This document shows, one piece after another, positions 1 to 8,637 of a DNA stretch of 64,000 nt (positions are counted from its first letter, which is position 1; every line of letters begins with the position of its first letter). Below the pieces are notes generated by a model. The model was not told the DNA's origin. It saw only the letters and a program-made list of their open reading frames with translations, and made no database searches. Where the stretch lies: positions 1-64,000 of the forward strand of contig CAZUXY010000023.1 in NCBI GenBank assembly GCA_964624235.1, given 5' to 3'. This DNA is from CAZUXY01 sp964624235 (GTDB taxonomy: Bacteria > Spirochaetota > UBA4802 > UBA5368). Position numbers and translations under genes: made by a program.

Positions 1-942
1 GTCGATGAGTATCACCTTGAGCTCAGTGTGTTTTTTTAGGAACTCCCGGGCTCTGACCCCTCCCATCACGAAAAGTGCCGTGGCATAGGCGTCGATAAGT
101 GTGGGGTCAGAGCCTATGACGCTTACCGAGGCAAAGGTCCGGGCGGGATACCCGGTCTTCGGGTCAATGATATGGTGGTACCGTACGCCCCTGTGCATCA
201 CGAACCGTTCATAATCGCCGCTGGTCACTATAGACTCACCGTCTTCGAGGGTCAGAGCCCCCGTGATACCTTCTTTACGGGGATGTTTGATCCCCACCCG
301 CCATTTTTTCCCGAACCTGGCGCCTTTTACCGTCAGGTCGCCCCCGGCGTCTACAATAAAGGCTCTGACCCCCTGTTTTTCAAGGGCCGCCGCCGCCCTG
401 GAAAGCGCGTAACCCTTGGCGATGCCCCCCAGCCCTATCCTCATGCCGGGCCGCGCGAATCGCACCGTGTTGTCGGTGGCCGAGAGTATGATGTGACGGT
501 AATCCACCAGGGAGACCCTCTGTCGTACCAGGGCCTTATCGGGAGGGGTGAAGGAGGGGTTGCGGTAGTCCCAGAGTTTTCCCATGCCGGCGAAAGATAT
601 GTCAAAAGCCCCCTCTGTCTCTACAGATACTTTCAGGGAGTCCCTGATGAGGCCGAAGGTCGGCGCAGAGACCTTCACCGGTTTTTCGTGCCCGTGAAGG
701 TTCAGGCGCGAAACGTCGCTCTCCCGTCGGGCGGGACTCATGAGGCGCTCCACCTCCTCTATGGCGCCGAAGGCGGCATCCGCCGCGTGTAAGGCCTGCG
801 TGTCAGACCCGCAGATGAGGGTAAGGTTGACAAGGGTCCCCATCTGCATGCGGCTGTACCGGTAGAGGGACCCTTCGCGGCAGCCCGCGAGGAGCGGTAT
901 AACAAGGAGTAACGGTAAAAGATATACAGGGATTTTTTTCAT
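1..942 (-). CDS. apbE: FAD:protein FMN transferase (ApbE family) lipoprotein, 3' end outside window
   Basis: ApbE enzymes transfer FMN from FAD onto a Thr of target flavoproteins such as the Rnf or Nqr subunits; substrates here are unknown. I translated the minus strand from the ATG at 942. The first 20 residues are a lipoprotein signal (MKK, hydrophobic stretch, lipobox LAGC), so the protein should be anchored on the periplasmic side. Family hallmarks follow: an N-terminal MGT element, a glycine-rich GGIAKGYAL block followed by DAGGD, and HHIIDPKTGYPA with the metal- and FAD-binding residues. The frame is still open at base 1 after 314 codons, so only a short C-terminal part is missing. It diverges from pyrD. 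Confidence 0.9.
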   Translation of the reverse strand, partial: MKKIPVYLLPLLLVIPLLAGCREGSLYRYSRMQMGTLVNLTLICGSDTQALHAADAAFGAIEEVERLMSPARRESDVSRLNLHGHEKPVKVSAPTFGLIRDSLKVSVETEGAFDISFAGMGKLWDYRNPSFTPPDKALVRQRVSLVDYRHIILSATDNTVRFARPGMRIGLGGIAKGYALSRAAAALEKQGVRAFIVDAGGDLTVKGARFGKKWRVGIKHPRKEGITGALTLEDGESIVTSGDYERFVMHRGVRYHHIIDPKTGYPARTFASVSVIGSDPTLIDAYATALFVMGGVRAREFLKKHTELKVILID

Positions 943-1323
943 GGTCGTCCTTGGTTTTCTTAAAAAAGGGCGGGGCGGCGGCGAAGTCCTTTCGAAATCT
1001 TTTCATGGAACGCGGCGGCCCTTCCGTGTGGGACCATTCTGAACCCTGCGGGCGGTGAAGAAAAGTATTTTTAATCATGACCGGGACCATTGCCGTGGAG
1101 GGGTAGGCAAAAAATACGGCATCGTATAATGACGGAGGGGGAGGTGCCCGTCGAGGGGATACATTTCCGGTTGCCGGCGCTCTTCCTGCGCGGGTGCATA
1201 CCGGTGTATACCATCGTTCGTGCGTCTGAAACTTTAAAATCCGCTTGACCCGTATGGTTTGATATTGTAATACAATATTATAAAGTTTTACGAACGGTTA
1301 CGTGGAGGAAAAAGGAAGGGACC
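943..1323. other. Divergent intergenic region between apbE and the pyrD leader
   Basis: About 380 bases with no convincing gene. The short open frames seen on the minus strand here run out of frame into apbE and show no family features. The right-hand part carries the promoter-like sequence assigned to pyrD (1245-1276) and a purine-rich ribosome-binding stretch at 1304-1320 in front of the leader peptide. The apbE promoter presumably lies in the left part but I cannot place it. Confidence 0.6.
1245..1276 (+). promoter_or_regulatory. Probable sigma-70 promoter for the pyrD leader transcript
   Basis: TTGACC at 1245-1250 is followed after 17 bases by TAATAC (1268-1273), overlapping a second candidate, TACAAT (1271-1276). 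The surroundings are A+T-rich in an otherwise G+C-rich region. Transcription would begin near 1283, about 40 bases before the leader peptide start. This is pattern matching only. Confidence 0.5.
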
Positions 1324-1395
1324 ATGCTCCTCAAAAACCCGGCCTTTGACAGGGGAGCGATGAGTACAGCTTTTATATATAAAATCTTTTTTTAA
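1324..1395 (+). CDS. Putative 23-residue attenuator leader peptide upstream of pyrD
   Basis: ATG at 1324 follows a purine-rich ribosome-binding stretch (GGAAGGG, 1314-1320) and opens a 23-codon frame ending in TAA at 1393-1395. A second in-frame ATG at 1360 also has a GGAG nearby. The last 11 codons are strikingly U-rich in the RNA (FIYKIFF, with a run of seven T at 1387-1393), and the stop codon lies only six bases before the stem of a strong terminator. This is the architecture of the enterobacterial pyrBI leader, where a coupled ribosome prevents termination when UTP is scarce and polymerase pauses at the U tract. The peptide itself need not be functional. The role is inferred from position and composition. 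Confidence 0.5.
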   Translation: MLLKNPAFDRGAMSTAFIYKIFF

Positions 1396-1401
1396 TTCAC
1401 G

Positions 1402-1428
1402 GGGGCATCGGTCACGGTGCCCCTTTTT
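1402..1428 (+). terminator. Intrinsic terminator / attenuator in the pyrD leader
   Basis: GGGGCA (1402-1407) pairs with TGCCCC (1418-1423). Three further inner pairs (TCG/CGG) close a GTCA loop, and five T follow at 1424-1428. It sits between the promoter and pyrD, so full transcription of pyrD requires readthrough. A ribosome stopping at 1393-1395 would cover the left arm, which fits UTP-dependent attenuation (inference). Confidence 0.65.
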
Positions 1429-1525
1429 GCGTTGTTCACGGGCGGCCTGGCGGTTTTTAATTCTTGACGGGGCCCGTCTTCTGCTGTTTGTATGACGGGG
1501 TCTGAAAGCCTCAAGGAGCCGAATT

Positions 1526-2437
1526 CTGGATACGAGTGTTGCCATAGGAAGCCTCACACTGAAAAACCCCGTCACCGTCGCGTCCGGTACGGCCGGGTAC
1601 GGTGAGGAGCTATCCCGTTACTATGATATCGGAAGGCTGGGGGCCGTGTTCACCAAGGGGCTCTCCCTTAAGCCGCGGCCCGGGAACCGGGGAAACCGTA
1701 TTCTGGAAACCCCTTCGGGTATGCTCAATTCCATCGGCCTGGAAAACGTGGGGCTGGAGGTTTTTCTTCGTGAAAAGCTCCCTTTCCTCCTCGCGAAAGG
1801 GGCGGTGGTCATACCGAACGTGGCGGGGCATTCAATAGAAGAGAACGTCGAGCTCTGCGGCGTCCTCTCCGGCACAAAGGGGATCGCGGCGCTGGAACTC
1901 AACGTGTCGTGTCCCAATGTGAAAGAAGGGGGAATCGCCTTCGGAAGGAACCTGGGCACCTTCACCGCGCTGCTGGAAGCGGTAAAAAAGGTAACGGCGG
2001 TGCCGCTGATCGTGAAGCTTTCCCCCAACGTGACCGATGTGACCGAGTTCGCCCGTGCGGCGAAAGGCTCCGGCGCCGACGCGGTATCGGCGGTGAACAC
2101 CTTCCTGGGGATGAAGATCGACACGAAGACCGGCAGGCTTCATTTCATTAACCGCGTCGCGGGCCTGAGCGGGCCGGCCATCAGGCCCCTGGCGGTGAGG
2201 GTGGTGTACGAGATCTTCGCCGCGGTGGATCTCCCCGTGGTGGGACTCGGCGGCATCGCCGAATTCAACGACGTGCTGGAATTCCTCATGGCAGGCGCCG
2301 CCGCCGTTTCGATAGGCACCATGAACCTTGTGGACCCCCTCTTCGCCCCGGGCTGCATCGGGAGCCTGGAGGAATACATGAGAGAGAAGAAAATTGAACG
2401 TGTCGCGGATATAACCGGCATGGCCCATCGTCCCTGA
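1526..2437 (+). CDS. pyrD: Dihydroorotate dehydrogenase, class 1 (probably 1B), non-ATG start
   Basis: PyrD oxidises dihydroorotate to orotate in pyrimidine synthesis. The protein is an FMN-binding TIM barrel. Visible family blocks are KNPVTVASGTAGYGEE near the N-terminus, ETPSGMLNSIGL, and ELNVSCPNVKEGG with the class 1 catalytic Cys (residue 129 with this start), followed by KLSPNVTDV, NTFLG, GLSGPAI and GGI. The first ATG/GTG/TTG in frame is GTG 1646, which would delete the essential N-terminal strand. Homology continues upstream to an in-frame TGA at 1493, leaving only CTG 1526 or ATT 1523 behind the AAGGAG at 1513-1518. CTG gives 303 residues, the usual length. No pyrK electron-transfer subunit is adjacent, so 1A versus 1B is uncertain. 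hisC follows 72 bases downstream. Confidence 0.88.
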   Translation: MDTSVAIGSLTLKNPVTVASGTAGYGEELSRYYDIGRLGAVFTKGLSLKPRPGNRGNRILETPSGMLNSIGLENVGLEVFLREKLPFLLAKGAVVIPNVAGHSIEENVELCGVLSGTKGIAALELNVSCPNVKEGGIAFGRNLGTFTALLEAVKKVTAVPLIVKLSPNVTDVTEFARAAKGSGADAVSAVNTFLGMKIDTKTGRLHFINRVAGLSGPAIRPLAVRVVYEIFAAVDLPVVGLGGIAEFNDVLEFLMAGAAAVSIGTMNLVDPLFAPGCIGSLEEYMREKKIERVADITGMAHRP

Positions 2438-2509
2438 GGGGACAGGCGCGGTTGCGGCGGGAGCGTGGAGTGATCTCCCCGGCCGACGGCACAGAGAGAC
2501 GGAGCTGAT

Positions 2510-3562
2510 ATGAAATACTGGAACAGCAGACTGAAAAATATGGCCGAGTACATGCCCGGCGAGCAGCCGGAAAATCTCGAGACCTACATCAAACTCAACA
2601 CCAACGAAAACCCCTTTCCTCCTTTCCCGTCGGTACTGGAGGCGCTGAAGCACAGCTGCAACCAGAACCTCTGCCGCTACCCGAACCCCACGGCGTATAC
2701 GCTGCGCGAGACCTTCGCGGGTATGAATAACCTCAGCGCCGACAATGTGTTCGTGGGAAACGGTTCCGATGAGATTTTCACCCTCATATTCCGCGGATTC
2801 ATCGACGGTGACCAGACCGCGGCGTTCCCCTATCCGTCGTATTCCCTGTATTACACCCTGGCCGAATCGGCCGGTGTGGCGTATGATAAATTAGCCCTCG
2901 ACGGCAAAATGGACGTCAATTTCAATGAGTATCTCAAGAAAAAGTACCGCCTGGTCATCGTAGGGAACCCCAACAACCCTACGGGGCGGGGATGCGACAC
3001 GGCGGCGATAAAGGCCTTTCTGCAGAAATTCAAGGGACTCCTGGTGGTTGACGAGGCCTATGTTGATTTTTACGGCGAGAGCGCCCTCGATATGGTAAGG
3101 GAATTCGACAACCTGATCGTCACCAGGTCGTTTTCAAAGTCCTATTCCCTGGCGGGACTGAGGATAGGCATAGCGGCCGCGTGTCCCGACATTATACGCG
3201 GGTTCATCAAGCTGAAAGACTCGTACAACATCGACCGTCTCGCCGAGGCGGGGGCGGTGGCGGCGCTGAAAGACCAGAAAAGCTTCCGCTATAACCTGCG
3301 GATGATCCGCGACAACAAGGAATTCCTGGAAGAAAAGCTCGAGTCGCTCGGTTTCACTATAGTCCCCTCAAAGGCGAACTTCCTGTTCGTCAAACACCCC
3401 GGGGTCGCGTCGGGTGAGCTGTACCGCATGCTCAAAGAGAGAAAAATACTGGTCAGGTTTTTCGAGGGGCCGGTGCAGTCCGAGTACGTGCGCATAACCG
3501 TGGGCACCATGATGGAGTTGAGGGCCCTGGTCAAGGAACTGGAAGCTATAACGGCAGCCTGA
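2510..3562 (+). CDS. hisC: Histidinol-phosphate aminotransferase
   Basis: This class II fold-type I PLP aminotransferase converts imidazole-acetol phosphate to histidinol phosphate. It has 350 residues, the usual length. Motifs in order: LNTNENPFPP near the N-terminus, GNGSDEIF (PLP phosphate contact), GNPNNPTG, VDEAYVDFYG with the PLP-contacting Asp, TRSFSKSYSLAGLRIG with Schiff-base Lys210, and RITVG at the C-terminus. The ATG follows GGAG by four bases. It may be cotranscribed with pyrD, and no other his gene lies in the window. Related aminotransferases acting on Phe or Tyr cannot be fully excluded by sequence alone. Confidence 0.9.
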   Translation: MKYWNSRLKNMAEYMPGEQPENLETYIKLNTNENPFPPFPSVLEALKHSCNQNLCRYPNPTAYTLRETFAGMNNLSADNVFVGNGSDEIFTLIFRGFIDGDQTAAFPYPSYSLYYTLAESAGVAYDKLALDGKMDVNFNEYLKKKYRLVIVGNPNNPTGRGCDTAAIKAFLQKFKGLLVVDEAYVDFYGESALDMVREFDNLIVTRSFSKSYSLAGLRIGIAAACPDIIRGFIKLKDSYNIDRLAEAGAVAALKDQKSFRYNLRMIRDNKEFLEEKLESLGFTIVPSKANFLFVKHPGVASGELYRMLKERKILVRFFEGPVQSEYVRITVGTMMELRALVKELEAITAA

Positions 3563-4172
3563 TTATCTTTCCTTCGGTATTGGTGAGAAAGCTCCGTACG
3601 ATCAGCTCTTTAAGCGTCAGTTTCATGTTTTCCAGTTTGGCGACGTCGTTCTTGTCGATCCATATGCTGATGCTTTCCCTTCTGCCGGAATTATCCCACA
3701 GGAACCCTATGACCATTCCCACGATTTCGTCTTCCTGAAAAATGGAAGCGCAGGAGTTGATGACCGCAAGAAGGTCCCTCAGATGGGTGTCCATTACGGC
3801 CGATGCGATATGCTCGTACGACGCGCCGCGGTAAGCGAAGTCCGTCTTTATGACAATGTCCAGTCCCAGGTACAGCTTGTCCTTGCGGTTTTCCTTTTTA
3901 TCGAAATAAAATCCCAGGCTGTTTTTCTGGATGGAGAGCTTCTGCTTCGATATAATGGTGTGGGCGATGCCGATCAGGTGCCGGTGGTATTTTTCATGAT
4001 AGGCGGCGCCGTTGGTGGTATACTGCGACGGCTTGACGAGGAGCTCCTCGTAATTCACCGTCTCGTTTTTAGGTACTTCGAGTATCGCCTTTTCCCGGTG
4101 CGGCGCCGACGCGCAGGCCGTTGCGGCGCACACCAGTAGTATACACAATGCGGCATTAATAAAAAGCTTCAT
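3546..4172 (-). CDS. Predicted lipoprotein of unknown function
   Basis: I do not recognise the family. The frame is open further upstream, but the start at 4172 is preferred because GGAG lies nine bases before it and it gives a proper export signal. The sequence is MKLFINAALCILLVC, then a relaxed lipobox (AATAC), so a mature lipoprotein of about 190 residues. The remainder is soluble and mixed alpha/beta, with a Lys-rich middle and a YLGLDIVIKTDF strand. There are no membrane segments and no catalytic motif. The 3' end overlaps the end of hisC by 17 bases, tail to tail. It is divergent from the NamZ-like gene, with about 210 bases between the starts. Confidence 0.75.
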   Translation of the reverse strand: MKLFINAALCILLVCAATACASAPHREKAILEVPKNETVNYEELLVKPSQYTTNGAAYHEKYHRHLIGIAHTIISKQKLSIQKNSLGFYFDKKENRKDKLYLGLDIVIKTDFAYRGASYEHIASAVMDTHLRDLLAVINSCASIFQEDEIVGMVIGFLWDNSGRRESISIWIDKNDVAKLENMKLTLKELIVRSFLTNTEGKIIRLPL

Positions 4173-4385
4173 TCTATCTTCTCCGCGGTGGAATAACCCG
4201 GCATAAACTCGCATGAATGATAGGACTTTTTTCGATCCTGTCAAGTTAAATAGGCGGCAAACGGGTACGGCGCCGATACACAGCCGGCAGTTTCGCAGAG
4301 GCGTTAAATGGGGATCCATGGTGATCAAGTATAACCTGGTTTTGATCGATATTACTAACGAAGAACGAAAAACGGGAACCATAGC

Positions 4386-5660
4386 GTGATGAACGGCACT
4401 GCAAAGAATTCGCATTCCTCTCCCACCCCGTCGCTGGTCCTCGCGGCGGCCCTGGCCTTTTTCATTTTACACTGCGCGGCGCCCGTAAGCTATAACCTGC
4501 CGTCCAGGAATTCACGAAGGGTGTACTCGGGCCTGGAGGTTTTTATAAAGGAAAAGTCCGGCAAATACGCGGGGAAAGAGGCGGTGCTGGTAACGAACCA
4601 CTCGGGCGTGGACCTTGAACTGCGGCGTAATATCGACCTGCTCAGGGAACAGAGGATAAGAATCAGCCTGGTGCTGGCCCCCGAACACGGACTCTACGGT
4701 TATGAAAACGAATATGACCGTCAGCTGTATCATGTCCCCGCCGGAATGAACGCGGTGATATACAATATGCACAACCTCGAGCCGCACTCGCTGAGACGGC
4801 TCCTGTCGTCGGCCGATGTGGTGATTTTCGACATTCAGGACATGGGGATGCGCTGTTACACCTACATATCGAACCTGAAGGAGATCATGGACGCCATGCG
4901 CGGGACTAAGACCGAGCTTATAGTGCTGGACCGGCCCAACCCCCTGGGCTTCCTCGATGTGGACGGGCCCTATCTGGCAACCCGGCATTATTCACGTTTC
5001 GTAAGCGCTTTCCCATCCACATTTATATACAACATGACCATGGGGGAAGCCGCGCGTTATTACCGGGGTGAGTTCGCCCGGGATGTAAGGCTCACGGTCG
5101 TTCCCCTGAAGAACTACCGCAGGGATATGCTTTATAATGAAACCATGCTCCCATGGATCCCTCCTTCCCCCAACCTTCCCACATTTAAGGCCTCAATCAT
5201 TTACGCCTCGATCGTTATGCTGGAAGGGTCCAACCTTTCGGTGGGCAGGGGCACCACGAAACCTTTCGAGTATTTCGGCGCGCCGTGGATCGAACCGGAT
5301 GCGTTCGCCCGGGGGCTTTCAAAACTCGACCTGCCCTGTTTTCGTTTCAGGCCGGTGTATTTCAGCCCCACCTTTTCAAAGTACCGGGGCATGCGCTGCG
5401 GAGGGGTCCAGATATTCTATGTGGGCGGAACTTTCAGTCCGACAGGGGTGTCGTATGCTATTATCGGTTACATTAAAAAAATGTATCCATACTTCCAATG
5501 GGAGTCTTACGGGGGACGTTACAGCGTTGATTTTCTTGCCGGTACCGATGCGTTCAGGCGGTTCATTGATGAGGGCAGGTCCTATGAGGAGTTCGAGCTT
5601 CTGACGGATAAAAAGAGGAAAAAATTCGACGCAAAAAGAAAGCGCTATCTGCTTTATTAA
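4386..5660 (+). CDS. Exo-beta-N-acetylmuramidase NamZ-like (DUF1343) lipoprotein
   Basis: DUF1343 proteins include NamZ, which removes terminal N-acetylmuramic acid from peptidoglycan fragments during wall recycling. The N-terminus has a hydrophobic signal ending in FFILHCAAP, compatible with lipidation. Family blocks are visible in order: VLVTNHSGVD, LVLAPEHGLYGY, VIFDIQDMGMRCYTYI, VLDRPNPLG, VDGP, PWIPPSPNLPT, and LEGSNLSVGRGTTKPFEYFGAPWI, the strongest signature. With 424 residues it is of normal length. It is convergent with the next gene, 11 bases apart. The enzymatic role is family knowledge; the export prediction comes from the sequence. Confidence 0.88.
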   Translation: MMNGTAKNSHSSPTPSLVLAAALAFFILHCAAPVSYNLPSRNSRRVYSGLEVFIKEKSGKYAGKEAVLVTNHSGVDLELRRNIDLLREQRIRISLVLAPEHGLYGYENEYDRQLYHVPAGMNAVIYNMHNLEPHSLRRLLSSADVVIFDIQDMGMRCYTYISNLKEIMDAMRGTKTELIVLDRPNPLGFLDVDGPYLATRHYSRFVSAFPSTFIYNMTMGEAARYYRGEFARDVRLTVVPLKNYRRDMLYNETMLPWIPPSPNLPTFKASIIYASIVMLEGSNLSVGRGTTKPFEYFGAPWIEPDAFARGLSKLDLPCFRFRPVYFSPTFSKYRGMRCGGVQIFYVGGTFSPTGVSYAIIGYIKKMYPYFQWESYGGRYSVDFLAGTDAFRRFIDEGRSYEEFELLTDKKRKKFDAKRKRYLLY

Positions 5661-5671
5661 CGGTTACCCCG

Positions 5672-8113
5672 TCAGGTATTAATAAAATCCATGAATTTCT
5701 GCAGGGCTTCCGGCAGCTTCCCCTCGCCGTCCATGTACTTTTTGAACTTCCGCTCGAAGGCCGTAACATCCCTGCTATGCACGTTTTTGAACTTTGTCCC
5801 TATCTCGCTGAAGGCCGGCATGTTTTCAAGTTTGTCCCTGGTTTCTTTCTTGAAAGGAATATGTCGGTAGAACATCTCCCTCACCACCGAGTTGAGCTTC
5901 ATGATGCCGTCTTTCTCGAACAGGACCCACTGTATGTAATCGTCGGCGAAACGATCCCGGTTGGTGCGCAGGCTTTTAAAGCGTTCGGAAATTTTTTCCT
6001 TGGCTTCCACCGAGAGTTTCGGGTTCTTCTTGTAGAAATTGATATAGTCGAAATACAGGCCGGTAAGCCCTCCTTCCACCGGATCAGCCCACATCGCGCC
6101 CTTCAGGGTGCGGTTGAGCTCCCAGCGGAAGCAGGCCATGGTATGGGACATACTGCGCTGCAGGTCTCCCATGAAAAGTATGGGAACCACAATACGGCCC
6201 CTGGTGCGCCGGTTGGTCCCGTCCAGTTCCTGCCACAGCATGCTCTTGGTGCCGAAAATGGGAAGGAGTATGAAGTTCGGGATCACCTCTTCCTGGATGA
6301 TTTCCCTGTGTTCGCCGACCTTCTCGACCGTTTCCCGGTAGAATGCCGAAAAGTCGATTTCCCTGAGTCCGCGCACGATGGAGTCCAGTTTCTTTTTTGA
6401 AATATGAAAATTGGTGGGATTGCCCTTCATGGTCATGGAGGTGAGGATGGGGAACGCCGTTGCGGTCGACCCCGAGCATACCATGAGAGTGTTGAGAAGG
6501 CGGTGGTCTATCTCGTATATGACCTTCCTGATGGTTTCATCCTCCTCGGTAGGGGGGGCACCTTTGCTGCTTTTCTTGTGCTTTTCCTCTTCCCTCATAT
6601 GGGCATCATATGACAGGCCCATTTCGGTGATGCTGGGATTTTCTTCCCTGTTGTAGATTCTCGTCAGAAACTCCTCTTCAAGGTATATGGGAAATCCCGT
6701 GTTCTCGGTGCTCTTGCGCGAGAGTTCATGCAGCTCATTCACCTGCTGCGGGTCCATAAGGGTCTCATCGATATATCCGAACATGAGCATCAGACGCTGG
6801 GGCACGGCAGGTTCCTTTTTCGTGCGCATAAAAACCTGTTTATAGAGGTCCAGGTACATCCTGGTAATCAGCCTTCTGATTTTCCTTCCCTCGGGCTCCG
6901 TATTAAAGGGATTCTGCATCTTTTTGAAATCATTCATGATTTTCAGGAAATTTCCCTGGAACTCCTTGTCGATGAGGGAAAATTCAAAAATCTGCTGCAG
7001 CGAGTTTGCGTAAATCCTGTTGTCGATCCTGGAGGGCGCGGCGGCGGGCCTGGCAGGTTCGGCTTTTTCCTTGTTGTTGAGATAGAAATCGTGGATCTTT
7101 TTAAATCCCGGGAATACCTCTGAGAGTTTTTTCCCGGAAATCTCTTCGAAGAAAGTATGGATCTTCACCGCCATGGACAGGAAATTTTTCAGAAAATCCT
7201 TCGATACTCTTCCGGATTGCCCCCAGCTGGAAAGCCCCCCCGCATCAACAAGAAAGCTGGTCCAGCTTCCCTCGCTGGCGAACAGGAGGGACAGTTCCTC
7301 TTCTATTTCAGTGTGTATCGCCTCTATACGGCCCAGCACCTTCATCAGATTGTCGGCGATGGTTTCGAACAGATATACGGCGATGGATGGGTCACGCTTG
7401 ATCACGGGACCGAAAACACCGGGGTCCAGGCGCAGGAATTTATTGAGAAAACCGCACAGTTTCATATCGACCAGGGATTCCATGGGCAGGCCGGGGAAGG
7501 TGTATTTTTTCTTCACCAAATTACTGTAGTCGGCCACCAGGAACCTGGCGTCGAATACGGTCGGGAAATCACCTCCGCTGTTGATATAGGCGGCGTGCAG
7601 CTGGTCCGCCCTGTGCTGCAGTTTTTCCGAGAGCGCTCCTATATTGATTGATTTGTACATCAGCGATATGTTGTCGACGATCCTTAACAGATTCTGGTAA
7701 AGCGTGGAGTATCGTTTGGAATCGTTGATGGACGATTCCAGCCGCACATAGAGATGGCTGAGGATGGTGGTTGCCATCGACGGATTTTCGGCAACGATAT
7801 TGTTGAATCCCCCTCCCTTGATGGGGTATTTGGTGACCAGGGAGTTCTCAATGGCCCGTATGGATTTTTTGTATGGTTCGGTGAAGAGTATGCTGAGCCC
7901 GGAGATGAGACTTTTTTCCTTGATTATCCCCACCCTTCTGCTCTTGGAAATGATGATATCGGCTGAAAGTCCCTCGAACTCATCCGGAGCGGACAGGATC
8001 TCGACGGCACCCTGGTGCAGGTAGTACATATAGGTCGGCTCCTGCCCCTGGACAATAAGCAGTTCGCCTTTTTTTATAACATCGCCCTTGTTGGAGTTGT
8101 TTTCCTTGCTCAT
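5672..8113 (-). CDS. Large protein with N-terminal cyclic-nucleotide-binding domain
   Basis: Residues about 10-130 look like a cNMP-binding beta-roll. GDVIKKGELLIVQGQ opens it, YMYYLHQGAVEIL is the usual ILxGxVEI strand, and a regulator-like helix follows. The canonical phosphate-binding cassette (FGExxLL..RxA) is not clear; the region reads IIKEKSLISGLSILF, so ligand binding is uncertain. The remaining 680 residues are unfamiliar: largely helical, soluble, charged, with no helix-turn-helix, GGDEF, kinase or cyclase motif. The ATG at 8113 follows an A+T-rich upstream region. It is monocistronic and convergent with the NamZ-like gene. I cannot assign a function to the C-terminal region. Confidence 0.8.
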   Translation of the reverse strand: MSKENNSNKGDVIKKGELLIVQGQEPTYMYYLHQGAVEILSAPDEFEGLSADIIISKSRRVGIIKEKSLISGLSILFTEPYKKSIRAIENSLVTKYPIKGGGFNNIVAENPSMATTILSHLYVRLESSINDSKRYSTLYQNLLRIVDNISLMYKSINIGALSEKLQHRADQLHAAYINSGGDFPTVFDARFLVADYSNLVKKKYTFPGLPMESLVDMKLCGFLNKFLRLDPGVFGPVIKRDPSIAVYLFETIADNLMKVLGRIEAIHTEIEEELSLLFASEGSWTSFLVDAGGLSSWGQSGRVSKDFLKNFLSMAVKIHTFFEEISGKKLSEVFPGFKKIHDFYLNNKEKAEPARPAAAPSRIDNRIYANSLQQIFEFSLIDKEFQGNFLKIMNDFKKMQNPFNTEPEGRKIRRLITRMYLDLYKQVFMRTKKEPAVPQRLMLMFGYIDETLMDPQQVNELHELSRKSTENTGFPIYLEEEFLTRIYNREENPSITEMGLSYDAHMREEEKHKKSSKGAPPTEEDETIRKVIYEIDHRLLNTLMVCSGSTATAFPILTSMTMKGNPTNFHISKKKLDSIVRGLREIDFSAFYRETVEKVGEHREIIQEEVIPNFILLPIFGTKSMLWQELDGTNRRTRGRIVVPILFMGDLQRSMSHTMACFRWELNRTLKGAMWADPVEGGLTGLYFDYINFYKKNPKLSVEAKEKISERFKSLRTNRDRFADDYIQWVLFEKDGIMKLNSVVREMFYRHIPFKKETRDKLENMPAFSEIGTKFKNVHSRDVTAFERKFKKYMDGEGKLPEALQKFMDFINT

Positions 8114-8267
8114 TGGTGCTTTGGTTCTTTTTTAGTAGAAACGGGACCTGGGGAACCAGGCGGCTGTTCACGTATTATAGGGAAATTAAGTGTTTATTTT
8201 CAATAAATAATTTTATTTTATGCAAAATATTTAAGTCACACTCTGCAGTCTGTCGCATGTTGCAGGC

Positions 8268-8618
8268 TTACCGGTTCGATATCGAGTTAAGATACTCATC
8301 CCATTCGGCGGGAAGCAGGTACTTTTTCTTGTTGTTGCATTCCTTGCATGCCGCGACGATGTTCTGTCTTTCCGATGTGCCGCCGCGGGAAAGAGGTATC
8401 AGGTGGTCCATGGTGAGTTCGTCGGGACGAAAGCTGCCGCCGCAGTAATGACATCTACCCGCGGCTATCTTCTTTCTCCACCACGAGGTATGGCGCAGGT
8501 CGCGGGCCCGTTGTTTTTCCCTTAGTGACGCGTCTTCGCCGGCGCAGACGCCGTCGGCTGAGCTTTTACGCCGGCTTCGGCGATGTTTCCTGTCGTCTTT
8601 TATTCCCATGCGGGTCAT
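8268..8618 (-). CDS. HNH endonuclease domain protein
   Basis: This small protein (116 residues) has a highly basic N-terminus followed by a complete HNH/zinc-finger nuclease domain. A first Cys pair lies in RCHYCGGSF, then LTMDHLIPLSRGGTSERQNIVAACKECN, which contains the catalytic DH, the Asn and the second CxxC pair. Such stand-alone HNH proteins cleave or nick DNA, but their physiological role is mostly unknown. Its start lies 19 bases after the fmt stop, so it appears to be the last gene of a def-fmt-HNH operon. No intron, intein or phage context is visible. Confidence 0.85.
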   Translation of the reverse strand: MTRMGIKDDRKHRRSRRKSSADGVCAGEDASLREKQRARDLRHTSWWRKKIAAGRCHYCGGSFRPDELTMDHLIPLSRGGTSERQNIVAACKECNNKKKYLLPAEWDEYLNSISNR

Positions 8619-8637
8619 GCCGGGGCGTTAAGCGCCA

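Noticed and set aside
1493..1495. TGA upstream of pyrD as another selenocysteine codon
   Set aside because: Sequence before it does not resemble PyrD, no conserved cysteine exists at that site, and no hairpin follows. It is simply the upstream stop.
803..1575. Open frames on the minus strand at 803-1090 and 1288-1575
   Set aside because: They overlap the apbE start and the pyrD leader region out of frame, have no family features and no ribosome-binding site.
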